Below are positions 25,669-33,501 of a stretch of 42,539 nucleotides of DNA, one piece after another. Source of the stretch: Bryobacterales bacterium (GTDB lineage: Bacteria > Acidobacteriota > Terriglobia > Bryobacterales > Bryobacteraceae); the NCBI GenBank assembly GCA_003162425.1, contig PMOK01000178.1:19647-62185 (forward strand). Direction: 5' to 3'. The notes under the pieces were generated by a model. That model had not been told where the DNA came from. It did no database searches and saw only the letters and a list, made by a program, of their open reading frames with translations. Each line of letters opens with the position of its first letter. The first letter of the stretch is position 1. Made by a program: the position numbers and the translations under genes.

Positions 25669-26535
25669 CTATTCATCCAGGAAGCGCGTGGTTTCTTCTA
25701 GAAATATGTCCAGGCGATCGTGATGCACCCAGTGGCCGGCTCCTGGAACGCGCACCAGGCGGTAGTTTTTGATTACCGATGCGCGGCCGCCCGATTCCGG
25801 ATCCGGGGCCCAGCTCTCCATGCCCCAGAACAGTAGCACTGGGCAGGTGATATCGCCGAGGATCGTGCCCAGATCTTCCAGACGGTTGCCATAAGGCGGG
25901 AAACTGCGGGCGTAGTTGTCGAACTTCCAGATCAGCGATCCGTCCGCATTCCAGTTGGTGCCGTGCAGTGTGAGGTGGCGCGCTACGTCGTCCGAGAGGT
26001 GGGGATTCGCTTCCTTCATTCGCGCGACGGCAGCTTCGATGTTTGGATAGCTGTGTGGCTCGCGGCGCTCGGTTTGGCGGACGCCCTCGATCCAGTTACG
26101 CATCCGCTCGGGTGCTGGTTTGTGAACCTTATGCGAGGCCGGAAGCCCCAGGCCCTCGATGGATACGGCTTTGCGGACACGGTCGGGATAAATGCCGGAA
26201 TAGAGCATTGTGATGATGCCGCCGAGCGAATGGCCGACCAGAGTGACCGGGAATTCGTCGATGACATCCACCAGCGCGGAAAGATCCAGCACGTGTTCGG
26301 CGAGGCTGTAGAGCGCGCCGGGTGCCCAGGCGCTGTTGCCGTGGCCGCGGAGATCCATGGCGTAGACGTGGAAATTCTCGCGGAGGGTGCGCGCCACCCA
26401 ATCCCAGTTACGGGCGTGATCCAAGCCGCCATGCACCAGCACGAGCGGAGGTTTTCCGTCCTGGCCCCAGTCCCAGAAATGGAGCTTGAGGCGATGAGAG
26501 TAGTAGTAGTGAGAGACAGGTTCCATCCCAATCAT
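25669..26535 (-). CDS. Alpha/beta hydrolase
   Basis: 288 residues. Oxyanion-hole region LVLVHGGLDHARNWDW, nucleophile elbow GHSLGG (Ser near residue 103), and the C-terminal catalytic histidine in GAGHWVHHDR. A candidate acid is the aspartate around CPVLLFWGMESWAPDPESGG. No signal peptide, so cytoplasmic. Substrate unknown; family members include epoxide hydrolases and esterases. Start ATG 26535 or 26526. It is on the same strand as phoU, separated from it by a hairpin element, and converges with the AbiEii-type toxin gene with only four bases between the stops. Confidence 0.88.
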   Translation of the reverse strand: MIGMEPVSHYYYSHRLKLHFWDWGQDGKPPLVLVHGGLDHARNWDWVARTLRENFHVYAMDLRGHGNSAWAPGALYSLAEHVLDLSALVDVIDEFPVTLVGHSLGGIITMLYSGIYPDRVRKAVSIEGLGLPASHKVHKPAPERMRNWIEGVRQTERREPHSYPNIEAAVARMKEANPHLSDDVARHLTLHGTNWNADGSLIWKFDNYARSFPPYGNRLEDLGTILGDITCPVLLFWGMESWAPDPESGGRASVIKNYRLVRVPGAGHWVHHDRLDIFLEETTRFLDE

Positions 26536-26551
26536 CTAGTGTAAGAAATCT

Positions 26552-26575
26552 GGGCAAGCCGGAGGCATGCCCCAC
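26552..26575. repeat. GTGGGGC-type palindrome, variant copy
   Basis: On the minus strand it reads GTGGGGCATGCCTCCGGCTT then GCCC, an 8-bp stem with one mismatch and a 3-base loop. It has the same layout as the hairpin at 36263-36285 (GTGGGGC, stem, TCC loop, stem). It lies just after the phoU stop, between phoU and the hydrolase gene, and may act as a terminator or processing site. Confidence 0.5.
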
Positions 26576-26576
26576 C

Positions 26577-27260
26577 TTACTGCTTCAAGTGGGCGGCTTG
26601 CTCGCGGACTTCGGCGTGATGGCGGACGTCGATACCCTTCATTAGAAACAGGACGTCTTCAGCGATGTTGGTGGCGTGGTCGGCGATACGCTCCAGGTTG
26701 TGGGCGATGAACATCAGGTCCACGGCGCGCGGGATGGTGGTGCTTTCTTCCTGCATGAACGCCACCAGCTCCTTGTAGACGGCGTCGCGGAGCTGATCCA
26801 CTTCGTCGTCGGAGAGAAGCACGCTGCGCGCCAGTTGTTCATCGCGCTTTACGAGCGCATCCAGGCTCTTGCGAACCATTGCCTCGGCCAGATCCGCCAT
26901 GCGCGGGATGTCGATCAACGGCTTTACTGGGGGCTCCTTCATCAGGGACAGAGCGCGCTCGGTGATATTTACCGCGAGATCGCCCATGCGTTCGAGATCG
27001 CCATTGATTTTGATCGCCGCTGTCAAGAAGCGCATATCTCGCGCCATGGGCTGATAAAGCGCCAGCAAGCGTGTGGCAAACTCGTCGATCTCGATGTCCT
27101 TCTGATTGATCTGGGCTTCTTTCCACAACACTTCCTTGGCGAGCTGGTCGTCACGCTCGACGAGCGCGGAAACGCTCTGATGGATGGCGGACTCAACCAG
27201 GCCGGCCATCTCGAGCAGGCGGCGCTGCAATTCGTCAAGTTCTTCTCTGAAGTGGACCAA
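26577..27260 (-). CDS. phoU: Phosphate signalling regulator PhoU
   Basis: 227-residue all-helical protein made of two PhoU three-helix bundles (about 1-105 and 115-220). Typical motifs are seen: DIEIDEFATRLLALYQPMARDMRFL and the second-half VDLMFIAHNLERIADHATNIAEDVLFLMKG. The E/D-x-x-x-D metal-binding residues are retained. PhoU links the Pst transporter to the PhoR kinase and restrains the Pho response when phosphate is plentiful. It is the last gene of the phoR-pstSCAB-phoU run, 56 bases after pstB, with a hairpin between them. Confidence 0.95.
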   Translation of the reverse strand: MVHFREELDELQRRLLEMAGLVESAIHQSVSALVERDDQLAKEVLWKEAQINQKDIEIDEFATRLLALYQPMARDMRFLTAAIKINGDLERMGDLAVNITERALSLMKEPPVKPLIDIPRMADLAEAMVRKSLDALVKRDEQLARSVLLSDDEVDQLRDAVYKELVAFMQEESTTIPRAVDLMFIAHNLERIADHATNIAEDVLFLMKGIDVRHHAEVREQAAHLKQ

Positions 27261-27286
27261 AGACTGCTCCTTAGCTATTTAGTTTC

Positions 27287-27305
27287 GCAAGTCGGAGACT
27301 TGCGC
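27287..27305. repeat. Perfect hairpin between pstB and phoU
   Basis: Stem CGCAAGTC / GACTTGCG (8 bp) with a 3-base loop. The central 17 bases (27288-27304) are identical, in inverse orientation, to 36268-36284. It is placed where it could modulate phoU expression relative to the transporter genes. Confidence 0.6.
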
Positions 27306-27316
27306 TACGGGGAAGG

Positions 27317-28120
27317 CTACCCGAACCGGCCGGTGATGTAATCTTCCGTTTCTTTTCGTTCCGGCCGCTTGAAAATGATTTCGGTCTTGTCGAACTCTAT
27401 TAATCTGCCGAGCAGGAAGAAGCCGGTAAACTCAGCCACGCGGGCGGCCTGCTGCATGTTGTGCGTGACGATCACCTGCGTACATTGATCCTTGAGCGTA
27501 AAGAGCAGGTCCTCTATTTTCGATGTCGCGATTGGATCCAGAGCCGAGCACGGTTCGTCCAATAACAGGACCTCGGGATCCACGGCCAGGGCTCTTGCAA
27601 TGCACAACCGCTGCTGCTGGCCTCCAGATAAACTATACGCCGATTGGTTCAGCTTGTCCTTGACTTCGTCCCAAAGCGCGGCTCGCTTCAAGCTGTGTTC
27701 CACCTGATCGCCCAGCGATTGTTTGCCCTTGAGTCCATTAACGCGTAGCCCATATGCCACGTTGTCGAAGATGGATTTGGGAAAGGGGTTGGGCCGCTGG
27801 AACACCATGCCCACGCGGCGCCGCAGATTGGTTACATCCAGCTCGAGCACGTTTTGGCCATCCAGCAGAACCTGGCCGTCGTAGCGGGCGCTCTTGATGG
27901 TTTCGTTGATCCGGTTGAGCGTTCGCAGAAACGTGGATTTCCCGCATCCGGAGGGACCGATCAAGGCGGTGATGTGTTTCTCGGGAACCTCCAGGTTGAT
28001 CTCGTGCAGCGCCTGAAAGCTTCCATAGAAGAAATTCAGCTTTTCCGTCTTCAACTTGGCTTTCGACGGCGCCTCTTGCGGGCTGGAGGGCGGAAGTGGA
28101 GGAACCATCATCTCGCTCAT
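27317..28120 (-). CDS. pstB: Phosphate ABC transporter ATPase PstB
   Basis: 267-residue cytoplasmic ATPase of the high-affinity phosphate importer. Walker [10 protein letters not shown], the PstB-typical RTLNRINE, signature [15 protein letters not shown], Walker [15 protein letters not shown] and H-loop VTHNMQQA are all present. ATG 28120 was chosen because AAGGA lies about 9 bases upstream. The ATG at 28147 would overlap no gene but has poorer spacing, and the frame to 28207 overlaps pstA. The first 30 residues are a proline-rich lead not typical of PstB. Confidence 0.94.
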   Translation of the reverse strand: MSEMMVPPLPPSSPQEAPSKAKLKTEKLNFFYGSFQALHEINLEVPEKHITALIGPSGCGKSTFLRTLNRINETIKSARYDGQVLLDGQNVLELDVTNLRRRVGMVFQRPNPFPKSIFDNVAYGLRVNGLKGKQSLGDQVEHSLKRAALWDEVKDKLNQSAYSLSGGQQQRLCIARALAVDPEVLLLDEPCSALDPIATSKIEDLLFTLKDQCTQVIVTHNMQQAARVAEFTGFFLLGRLIEFDKTEIIFKRPERKETEDYITGRFG

Positions 28121-28157
28121 TTTGGCTGATCCTTGTACGGCGCCCATAAAGACAAGC

Positions 28158-29021
28158 TTACCCCCTTTGGACCGAGGTCCCCCGCGAGAGCACCAAGCGG
28201 GCGGCAATATTTGTGATTAGCACGAACCCTAATAGCACTAAGCCGGCGGCCCAGGCCTGGCGGTGCCAATCGTCATACGGAGAGGTAGCCAGTTTGTAAA
28301 TCATGACGGGGAGGGTGGCCGTCGGTTCGGTGAGTTTGTCCGACCAAAACTGGTTGTTCAGACTGGTAAACAGGAGCGGCGCGGTTTCACCGGCGACTCG
28401 AGCCACGCCCAGTATCAACCCGGTCAGGATACCTTGCCGGGCGGCGGGAACCACGACGGTCAGAATGGTCCGGGTTTTGGTGGCGCCCAGAGCTAGCGAC
28501 GCTTCGCGCAGGGAATTCGGAATGGCGCGCAAAAAATGTTCCGTGCTGCGAAGCCCAATTGGGATCATCATCAGGCTGAGGGCGAAGCCGCCGGCCCAGG
28601 CGGAAAAGGTGTGCATCGGTACTACGATCACGGTCCACGCAAAAATTCCGATGACAATGGACGGAACGCCGTTCAACAAATCGGCGGTATAGCGCACGAA
28701 CATCGGAAAAGTTTTGCCGCCGAACTCGGCCAGGTAAATGCCACCCAGAAATCCTACCGGGACGCCGATCACGACCGCGATCAATATCGTGATGCCGCTG
28801 CCCACGATGGCGTTGGCCAATCCTCCGCCGGTTTCACCCGCGGAAAGCGGCAGTTTGGTGAAGAAATTCCAATCCAAGGAGCGGAAGCCGTTCCAAACCA
28901 GAAAGCCCAGGATCACGAAGAGGACGGCCACCGTTATAAAAGTACAGACACCGGTGAGGGCCAGCATTACATTGTTCAGGAGGTTTCTGCGCCTGGTTCG
29001 ACCTGTAAGAGTGGGGACCAT
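28158..29021 (-). CDS. pstA: Phosphate ABC transporter permease PstA
   Basis: 287-residue inner-membrane permease with six helices. The BPD transporter (MetI-like) domain carries the EAA-loop sequence [29 protein letters not shown]. An N-terminal helix ([23 protein letters not shown]) is typical of PstA. Its ATG at 29021 overlaps the pstC stop by one base (TGATG), indicating translational coupling. Confidence 0.95.
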   Translation of the reverse strand: MVPTLTGRTRRRNLLNNVMLALTGVCTFITVAVLFVILGFLVWNGFRSLDWNFFTKLPLSAGETGGGLANAIVGSGITILIAVVIGVPVGFLGGIYLAEFGGKTFPMFVRYTADLLNGVPSIVIGIFAWTVIVVPMHTFSAWAGGFALSLMMIPIGLRSTEHFLRAIPNSLREASLALGATKTRTILTVVVPAARQGILTGLILGVARVAGETAPLLFTSLNNQFWSDKLTEPTATLPVMIYKLATSPYDDWHRQAWAAGLVLLGFVLITNIAARLVLSRGTSVQRG

Positions 29022-29995
29022 CAGTCTTGCTTGGATCCTTTCTTGGTGGTGGCCAGGATCAGCAGTTGCGCGGAGGCGTTGAGAATGATGGTGATCAAGA
29101 ACAGAACTAATCCTAATTCCACCAGAGCGCCCTGATAAAGATCACCGGTGGCTTCGGTGAATTCGTTGGCGATGACTGCGGCGATGGTGTAACCGGGCTT
29201 GAGCAGAGAAGCATGGATGGAGGGATCGTTGCCGATGACCATTGTGACAGCCATGGTTTCTCCCAAAGCTCGCGCCAGCGCCAGGAAAATGGATCCGATG
29301 ATGCCAAGCCGCGCGTGGGGAACTACCACCTGCCATGTGGATTCCCATTTGGTGGCTCCCAGGGCGAGAGCGGCCTCGCGCTGCTCTATGGGCACAGCCA
29401 GCAGCGATTCTCGCGAGATGGAGATGATGAACGGAAAGGTCATGATCGCAAGAACCAAGCCTGCCGCCAGGTAGCCATAGCCTAGCGGGGCTCCTTTGAA
29501 TAAAGGCAGAAATCCGACGGTGTTTTTCAGGAACGGCTCGCCGTACTTGCTCAGGAACGGGACCAGCGTGAAAATTGCCAGCAGCCCGTAGATCACGCTG
29601 GGCACCGCAGCCAGCAATTCAACCAGGAAGGTGCAAGTATTGGAGAGTTTGGGTGGGGCGAGCTCCGACAAAAAAATCGCGGCCCCTACAGCGAGAGGAA
29701 CCGAAATTAAAAGGGCCAGGAAAGAGGTGAGTACCGTTCCGTAGATGAAGGGCAGCGCTCCGAATTTCTCCGCGACAGGATCCCAGGAGCTGGTAAATAG
29801 GAAGCCCAAACCGAACTTGGCGCGGGAAGTGGAAGAGTGAATCCACAGCTCGTAGACTAGAAAGACAGTGACCAGAAACACGCTAGCGGCGAAGATCAGA
29901 GTGATCAGGTGCGCGGCCTTATCGCCGTCCCGGAGGCGCTTCAAGAAGCTACGCGCCGCAGGTTGGGGCGGCGCGGCGATAACTGCGGTTCCCAT
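29021..29995 (-). CDS. pstC: Phosphate ABC transporter permease PstC
   Basis: 324-residue inner-membrane permease, partner of PstA. The N-terminal helix is near residues 32-50. The MetI-like domain includes ELLAAVPSVIYGLLAIFTLVPFL and the EAA loop QREAALALGATKWESTWQVVVPHARLGIIG that contacts PstB. The length is normal. It starts ten bases after the pstS stop, so the periplasmic binding protein and channel are co-transcribed. Confidence 0.95.
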   Translation of the reverse strand: MGTAVIAAPPQPAARSFLKRLRDGDKAAHLITLIFAASVFLVTVFLVYELWIHSSTSRAKFGLGFLFTSSWDPVAEKFGALPFIYGTVLTSFLALLISVPLAVGAAIFLSELAPPKLSNTCTFLVELLAAVPSVIYGLLAIFTLVPFLSKYGEPFLKNTVGFLPLFKGAPLGYGYLAAGLVLAIMTFPFIISISRESLLAVPIEQREAALALGATKWESTWQVVVPHARLGIIGSIFLALARALGETMAVTMVIGNDPSIHASLLKPGYTIAAVIANEFTEATGDLYQGALVELGLVLFLITIILNASAQLLILATTKKGSKQD

Positions 29996-30005
29996 GAATG
30001 GACGC

Positions 30006-31034
30006 TTACTGAATCAGACCGATCTGCTTTTCTTCCTTCGCCACAACCGGCTGGGGAAGCGCCGCGTAGTCGAGCCCCGCCGCAAACTTCTGGCCCTCCG
30101 CCAGCATCCACTTCAGAAAACTCTGTATGGCGTTTTTCTTGGTGGCATTGTCGAATTTGTTGGGGATCAGCAACCAGGTGAACGACGAGACCGGATAGGC
30201 TTTCTTGCCTGGTGCGTTGGTGATGGAGACGCGGAAATCATCGGGCATGTTTTTGGCTGCTCCCGCGGCGGCTTCAGAAACGGAATCGAAGTCGGCCCTC
30301 ACAAATGTGCCGGCCGAATTTCTTATCGCTCCATAGGCCATCTTGTTTTGTGCCGCGTAAATCAATTCCACATAACCGATCGAGTTGGCGGTCTGCTTCA
30401 CTGTCCCCGCCACGCCTTCGTTGCCTTTGCCGCCCAGGCCGGTTGGCCAGGCGACGGAAGTTCCCGCGCCCACCTTGGATTTCCATTCGGGGCTGATTTT
30501 GGACAGGTAATCTGTCCACACGAAAGTGGTGCCGCTGCCATCCGAGCGATGAACCACCTGGATCTCCGCATCCGGGAAGTTCACTCCCGGATTGTCCTTC
30601 TTCAAGGCCGCATCGTTCCACTTCGTGATCTTGCCCAGATAGATGCCCGCCAAGGATTCCGGAGTGAAATTGAGTATCGCGGTTACTCCCGGGATGTTAT
30701 AGGTCGGAACAAGCCCTCCCAGCACTGTCGGAAAGTGAAGCACTTTGACCTTGGTGATTTTTGAAAGCTGCTCATTGGTCATTGGCATGTCCGACGCTCC
30801 AAAATCCACGGTGCCTTGGGTGAGTTGTTGAATCCCGGCGCCTGATCCCAGCGACTGGTAGTTGATCTGGACATCCGGATGTAGCTTATGAAACTCCTGG
30901 AACCACTTTTGATAGATAACTGCTGGAAACGTAGCGCCCGCCGCGTTGATGGTTTCCGCGGGCAGGCTGACGCTGGAGCCTAGTATCAAAATTGCTGACA
31001 ACGCTATAGCAAGTCTTTGTCTTGTCACACTCAT
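30006..31034 (-). CDS. pstS: Phosphate-binding protein PstS
   Basis: 342-residue periplasmic phosphate-binding protein with a signal peptide (LAIALSAILILGSSVSLPA). Phosphate-binding loops are recognisable: AGATFPAVIYQKW, GSGAGIQQLTQGTVDFGASDMPMT, and RSDGSGTTFVWTDYL. The mature N-terminus lacks a lipobox, so it is soluble. First gene of pstSCAB-phoU after phoR; a Pho-box-like array lies 64-91 bases upstream of its ATG. Confidence 0.95.
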   Translation of the reverse strand: MSVTRQRLAIALSAILILGSSVSLPAETINAAGATFPAVIYQKWFQEFHKLHPDVQINYQSLGSGAGIQQLTQGTVDFGASDMPMTNEQLSKITKVKVLHFPTVLGGLVPTYNIPGVTAILNFTPESLAGIYLGKITKWNDAALKKDNPGVNFPDAEIQVVHRSDGSGTTFVWTDYLSKISPEWKSKVGAGTSVAWPTGLGGKGNEGVAGTVKQTANSIGYVELIYAAQNKMAYGAIRNSAGTFVRADFDSVSEAAAGAAKNMPDDFRVSITNAPGKKAYPVSSFTWLLIPNKFDNATKKNAIQSFLKWMLAEGQKFAAGLDYAALPQPVVAKEEKQIGLIQ

Positions 31035-31097
31035 TCCTTCCCCGACGGTTTATGTGCGACCGCGTGTTGAGGATAGCTTTGTGGGGTTAGCAAAAAA

Positions 31098-31125
31098 TGA
31101 CAATTTGGTTAAAATCAAGTTACAG
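31098..31125 (-). promoter_or_regulatory. Pho-box-like heptamer array before pstS
   Basis: On the minus strand, CTGTAAC (31125-31119), TTTTAAC (31114-31108) and ATTGTCA (31104-31098) repeat at 11- and 10-bp steps, the spacing expected for PhoB sites, whose E. coli heptamer is CTGTCAT-like. A possible -10, TATCCT, lies at 31075-31070, somewhat far downstream. Matches to the consensus are partial. Confidence 0.4.
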
Positions 31126-31132
31126 CGAAGGT

Positions 31133-31164
31133 TCATCGGTTCTTCGGTTCTTCGGTTCTTCGGT
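31133..31164. repeat. 8-bp tandem repeat TCTTCGGT
   Basis: Three exact units at 31141-31164 preceded by one variant unit (TCATCGGT). It lies between phoR and pstS, immediately upstream of the Pho-box-like array in the direction of transcription. A slippage-prone tract. Confidence 0.8.
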
Positions 31165-31205
31165 TCTGGGAACCGGATGTTGTTGAAAGTGAGGAACTAT
31201 TGAAT

Positions 31206-32864
31206 CTAAGAACTGAAAAACCGGGGAACTGTGAGAGTGAAGCGGGAACCTTGTCCTACCTGGCTTGATACGGCGACGGTTCCGCCCATTTGTTCAATTA
31301 CGTGCTTCACGATGGACAGACCCAGGCCGGTGCCGCCCATTTCCTTGGATCGTCCTTTGTCGACGCGGTAGAAACGCTCGAAGACTCTCGGCAGGTCTTC
31401 GGAAGGGATTCCGATGCCGGTATCGGAAATGATAATTTGCGCCGTTCCATCAGTGGAATGTACCTCCACCCGTACTTCGCCATGGGGCCGGTTGAATTTG
31501 ACCGCATTGTCCAGTAGATTGACGAACACCTGTTCGAGCTGGAGTTCGTTGCCCAGCACCTGCACGTCGTCAAGCTCTTCGGAAAGCAAGCGCACACCGC
31601 GGATCCGCGCGCCGGATTCCACGGTGCGTAGCGCGGATTCCAAGGCTGAGCGAATTGAGACGGGCTTGGGTGGAGGAGCGGCGAGGTTGGATTCCAGTTC
31701 CGAGATGGTCAACAGGTCGGAGGCGATGTTGGTGAGCCGGGTGGCTTGCGCCTGAATGATCTCGACGAAGCGGTGATTGTTCTCCTGATCCTGAAGCGCG
31801 CCGTCGAGCAATGTTTCGGCATAGCCGCGAATGGCGGCCAGGGGAGTGCGCAGCTCGTGCGAAACGTTGGCGACGAAGTCCTTGCGGACGCGTTCCAGGC
31901 GCTCGATCTCGGTGACATCGTGGAGAATTGCGAGCGCGCCGCGGGTGGAGGGTCCGGCCAAGGGTCCGGCCAGCACTTCAAAGGAATGTTGGTCGGCGGC
32001 CGACAGAGTAAGGCGGCGCTCCACGCGTTCGCCGGTGGAAAGAACATCAGTCATGATCTCGATCAGTGCTGGATCGCGCACCAGTTCGAGAAGCTGCATG
32101 CCTGGACTCACGGGAATGCGCGCGCCCATAGTTCGCGCGAATGAATTATTGCAAAAGGTCACTCGCAGATCTTTGTCCACGGCGAGCACGCCTTCCACCA
32201 TGCTGGACAGGATGGCTTCCCGGCGCGCCCCCTCCAGCTTCAGGCTCTCCAACAGCGCGCGGATGCGAGGCACGGTGCGCCGGAGCGATTGGGCCAGCGC
32301 TCCCAGGTCATCGTCGCCGGAAGGCAGCTCTTGCTCTGAAATCTGCGGATCTAAGAGACGTTCGCTATAAGCTCGCAGGCTGGAGATTTGGCGTGAGAAC
32401 GATTCCACGAAGATAAATGCGAGTCCGGCCGCCAGCGCGAGGCTGAGCAGAGATACGGCCAGCAGACGGAAGCTTAGTGCGCTGGCGCGGGCGTTGATAG
32501 GGTCGAGCGATCGGGACAGCTTGAGCGTGGCGGCCGGCGCGGCGTCGACCGGAACCGCGACGGAAAGTAGTGTCGCGGTTTCTGTATTCGGCTCGGAATC
32601 GGCCAGCGTTGCGCCATTGCGATCCAGCACCGTAACGCGTGCGCCGGATTGTGCAGCCACAGACTTCACCCAGGTATCGAAGTGCGGGCTTGCGGCCGGC
32701 AATTGCGCCGCGAGCATTCGCGCTTGAGTTGTGAGAGCGGCGCGCAGGTCCTCAGTTTCGTTGTTCGATGTGACGTGGGTAACGTAGAGATCCACGCCAA
32801 ATAGGGAAATTGCGAACAGAACGAAGGCGCTCCAAAGGAATCTTCTGACGATCCGCGTCCGCAT
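31206..32864 (-). CDS. phoR: PhoR-like sensor histidine kinase
   Basis: 552-residue membrane kinase. Helices at about 9-29 and 131-153 flank a periplasmic domain of about 100 residues, longer than the near-absent one of E. coli PhoR. A HAMP-like linker follows, then a PAS domain at about 215-320 (ILSSMVEGVLAVDKDLRVTFCNN). The phosphoacceptor is in NVSHELRTPLAAIRGYAETLL. Catalytic boxes: NLLDNAVKF, SDTGIGIP, FERFYRVD and GGTGLGLSIVKHV. The name rests on architecture and on adjacency to pstS. No cognate PhoB is in the window. Upstream of its start only degenerate sequence is seen. Confidence 0.88.
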   Translation of the reverse strand: MRTRIVRRFLWSAFVLFAISLFGVDLYVTHVTSNNETEDLRAALTTQARMLAAQLPAASPHFDTWVKSVAAQSGARVTVLDRNGATLADSEPNTETATLLSVAVPVDAAPAATLKLSRSLDPINARASALSFRLLAVSLLSLALAAGLAFIFVESFSRQISSLRAYSERLLDPQISEQELPSGDDDLGALAQSLRRTVPRIRALLESLKLEGARREAILSSMVEGVLAVDKDLRVTFCNNSFARTMGARIPVSPGMQLLELVRDPALIEIMTDVLSTGERVERRLTLSAADQHSFEVLAGPLAGPSTRGALAILHDVTEIERLERVRKDFVANVSHELRTPLAAIRGYAETLLDGALQDQENNHRFVEIIQAQATRLTNIASDLLTISELESNLAAPPPKPVSIRSALESALRTVESGARIRGVRLLSEELDDVQVLGNELQLEQVFVNLLDNAVKFNRPHGEVRVEVHSTDGTAQIIISDTGIGIPSEDLPRVFERFYRVDKGRSKEMGGTGLGLSIVKHVIEQMGGTVAVSSQVGQGSRFTLTVPRFFSS

Positions 32865-32930
32865 GCACCCAGCCTAGCCTCGAATGAAAGGAACTATAGC
32901 ACGAGCCAGGCCGGCCGGTAGAGAACTCGA

Positions 32931-33110
32931 TTACTTTTCGCTGGACGCTTTTCGGCGCGCGCAGGCTGGTCCCTGATAGGCTAGGCGCTTCACGTTACTG
33001 ATGCTGATCGTTTTAGCAGCCTCATCGACGACGGCTTGAATTTCAATGTGGTATCCCAAATCCTCGACGACCGATGAATAGTCCTTGACCCGGAAGATCG
33101 CCCTGGCTTG
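32931..33110 (-). pseudogene. Coding-like remnant without a start codon
   Basis: An open stretch of 59 codons from just after a TAG (33113-33111) to the TAA at 32931. It reads IFRVKDYSSVVEDLGYHIEIQ, then AVVDEAAKTISISNVKRLAYQG, which has clear alternating beta-strand character and looks like real protein, but contains no ATG or GTG in a sensible place. Either the 3' part of a decayed gene or a gene using an unusual start. Family not recognised. Confidence 0.4.
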
Positions 33111-33408
33111 CTACGCACATATCCTCCAGCCGCTCGCGCGCTTTAAATCAAACGTCGGTGCCCGCGAGAACTTGGCGAAACAAATCCTGTCCAATTTCCC
33201 GTATCCGCCGCTCGATCCTTTCAGCGATTTTCGGCGCTGGCTCAAGCGGATAAACCAAATAATCTTCCAGATACCAGCGAATATCTTCGGCATCCTGCGC
33301 TGATAGGGAAAATGAAAACGGACGCGTTACCTTCTGCGGTGCTAGCCCGTCGTCCACGAACGACACGTCTACGTTCGCACCGGACTGCACAATCCGCAGG
33401 GTCGCCAC
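33111..33408 (-). pseudogene. Remnant of the N-terminus of a CHAT-domain protein
   Basis: GTG at 33408 to TGA at 33148 encodes 86 residues including FSLSAQDAEDIRWYLEDYLVYP and PAPKIAERIERRIREIGQDLFRQVL. That is the segment which, in my memory, opens large CHAT (caspase-like peptidase) proteins of cyanobacteria and others: PYQF-L--QE-EDLRWYLE-YL-YP and so on. After the stop a shifted frame continues FDLKRASGWRICA (to 33111), matching the expected next block (roughly -E-AR-LW-R--). So the gene is truncated, with a frame break and no protease domain. It is a remnant, unless the short protein has been kept. Confidence 0.6.
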
Positions 33409-33441
33409 AACGATGAATCGATTCTAGCAATCCTTGAGCCA

Positions 33442-33459
33442 CTAGTAGAAATATACTAG
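33442..33459. promoter_or_regulatory. Inverted repeat over a TATACT box
   Basis: CTAGTA-N6-TACTAG (33442-33459) with TATACT at 33452-33457, 45 bases before the ATG at 33502. The layout (6-6-6) is the same as the vapB operator. No -35 hexamer is obvious. Possible promoter/operator for the multihaem cytochrome gene. Confidence 0.35.
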
Positions 33460-33501
33460 CGACCAATCGCCGCTAAAGCGCTAAGCTAATCAAAAGGGTC
33501 A

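Noticed and set aside
29868..30764. 298-codon plus-strand frame across pstC/pstS
   Set aside because: It lies antisense to two clear Pst genes and has no domain.
31133..31164. Possible CRISPR-like repeat
   Set aside because: The units are 8 bp, contiguous and without spacers, so it is a simple tandem repeat.
33111..33293. Independent 60-codon minus-strand gene overlapping the CHAT remnant
   Set aside because: Most of it is an out-of-frame shadow; only its last residues matter, as the shifted continuation of the CHAT-like sequence.
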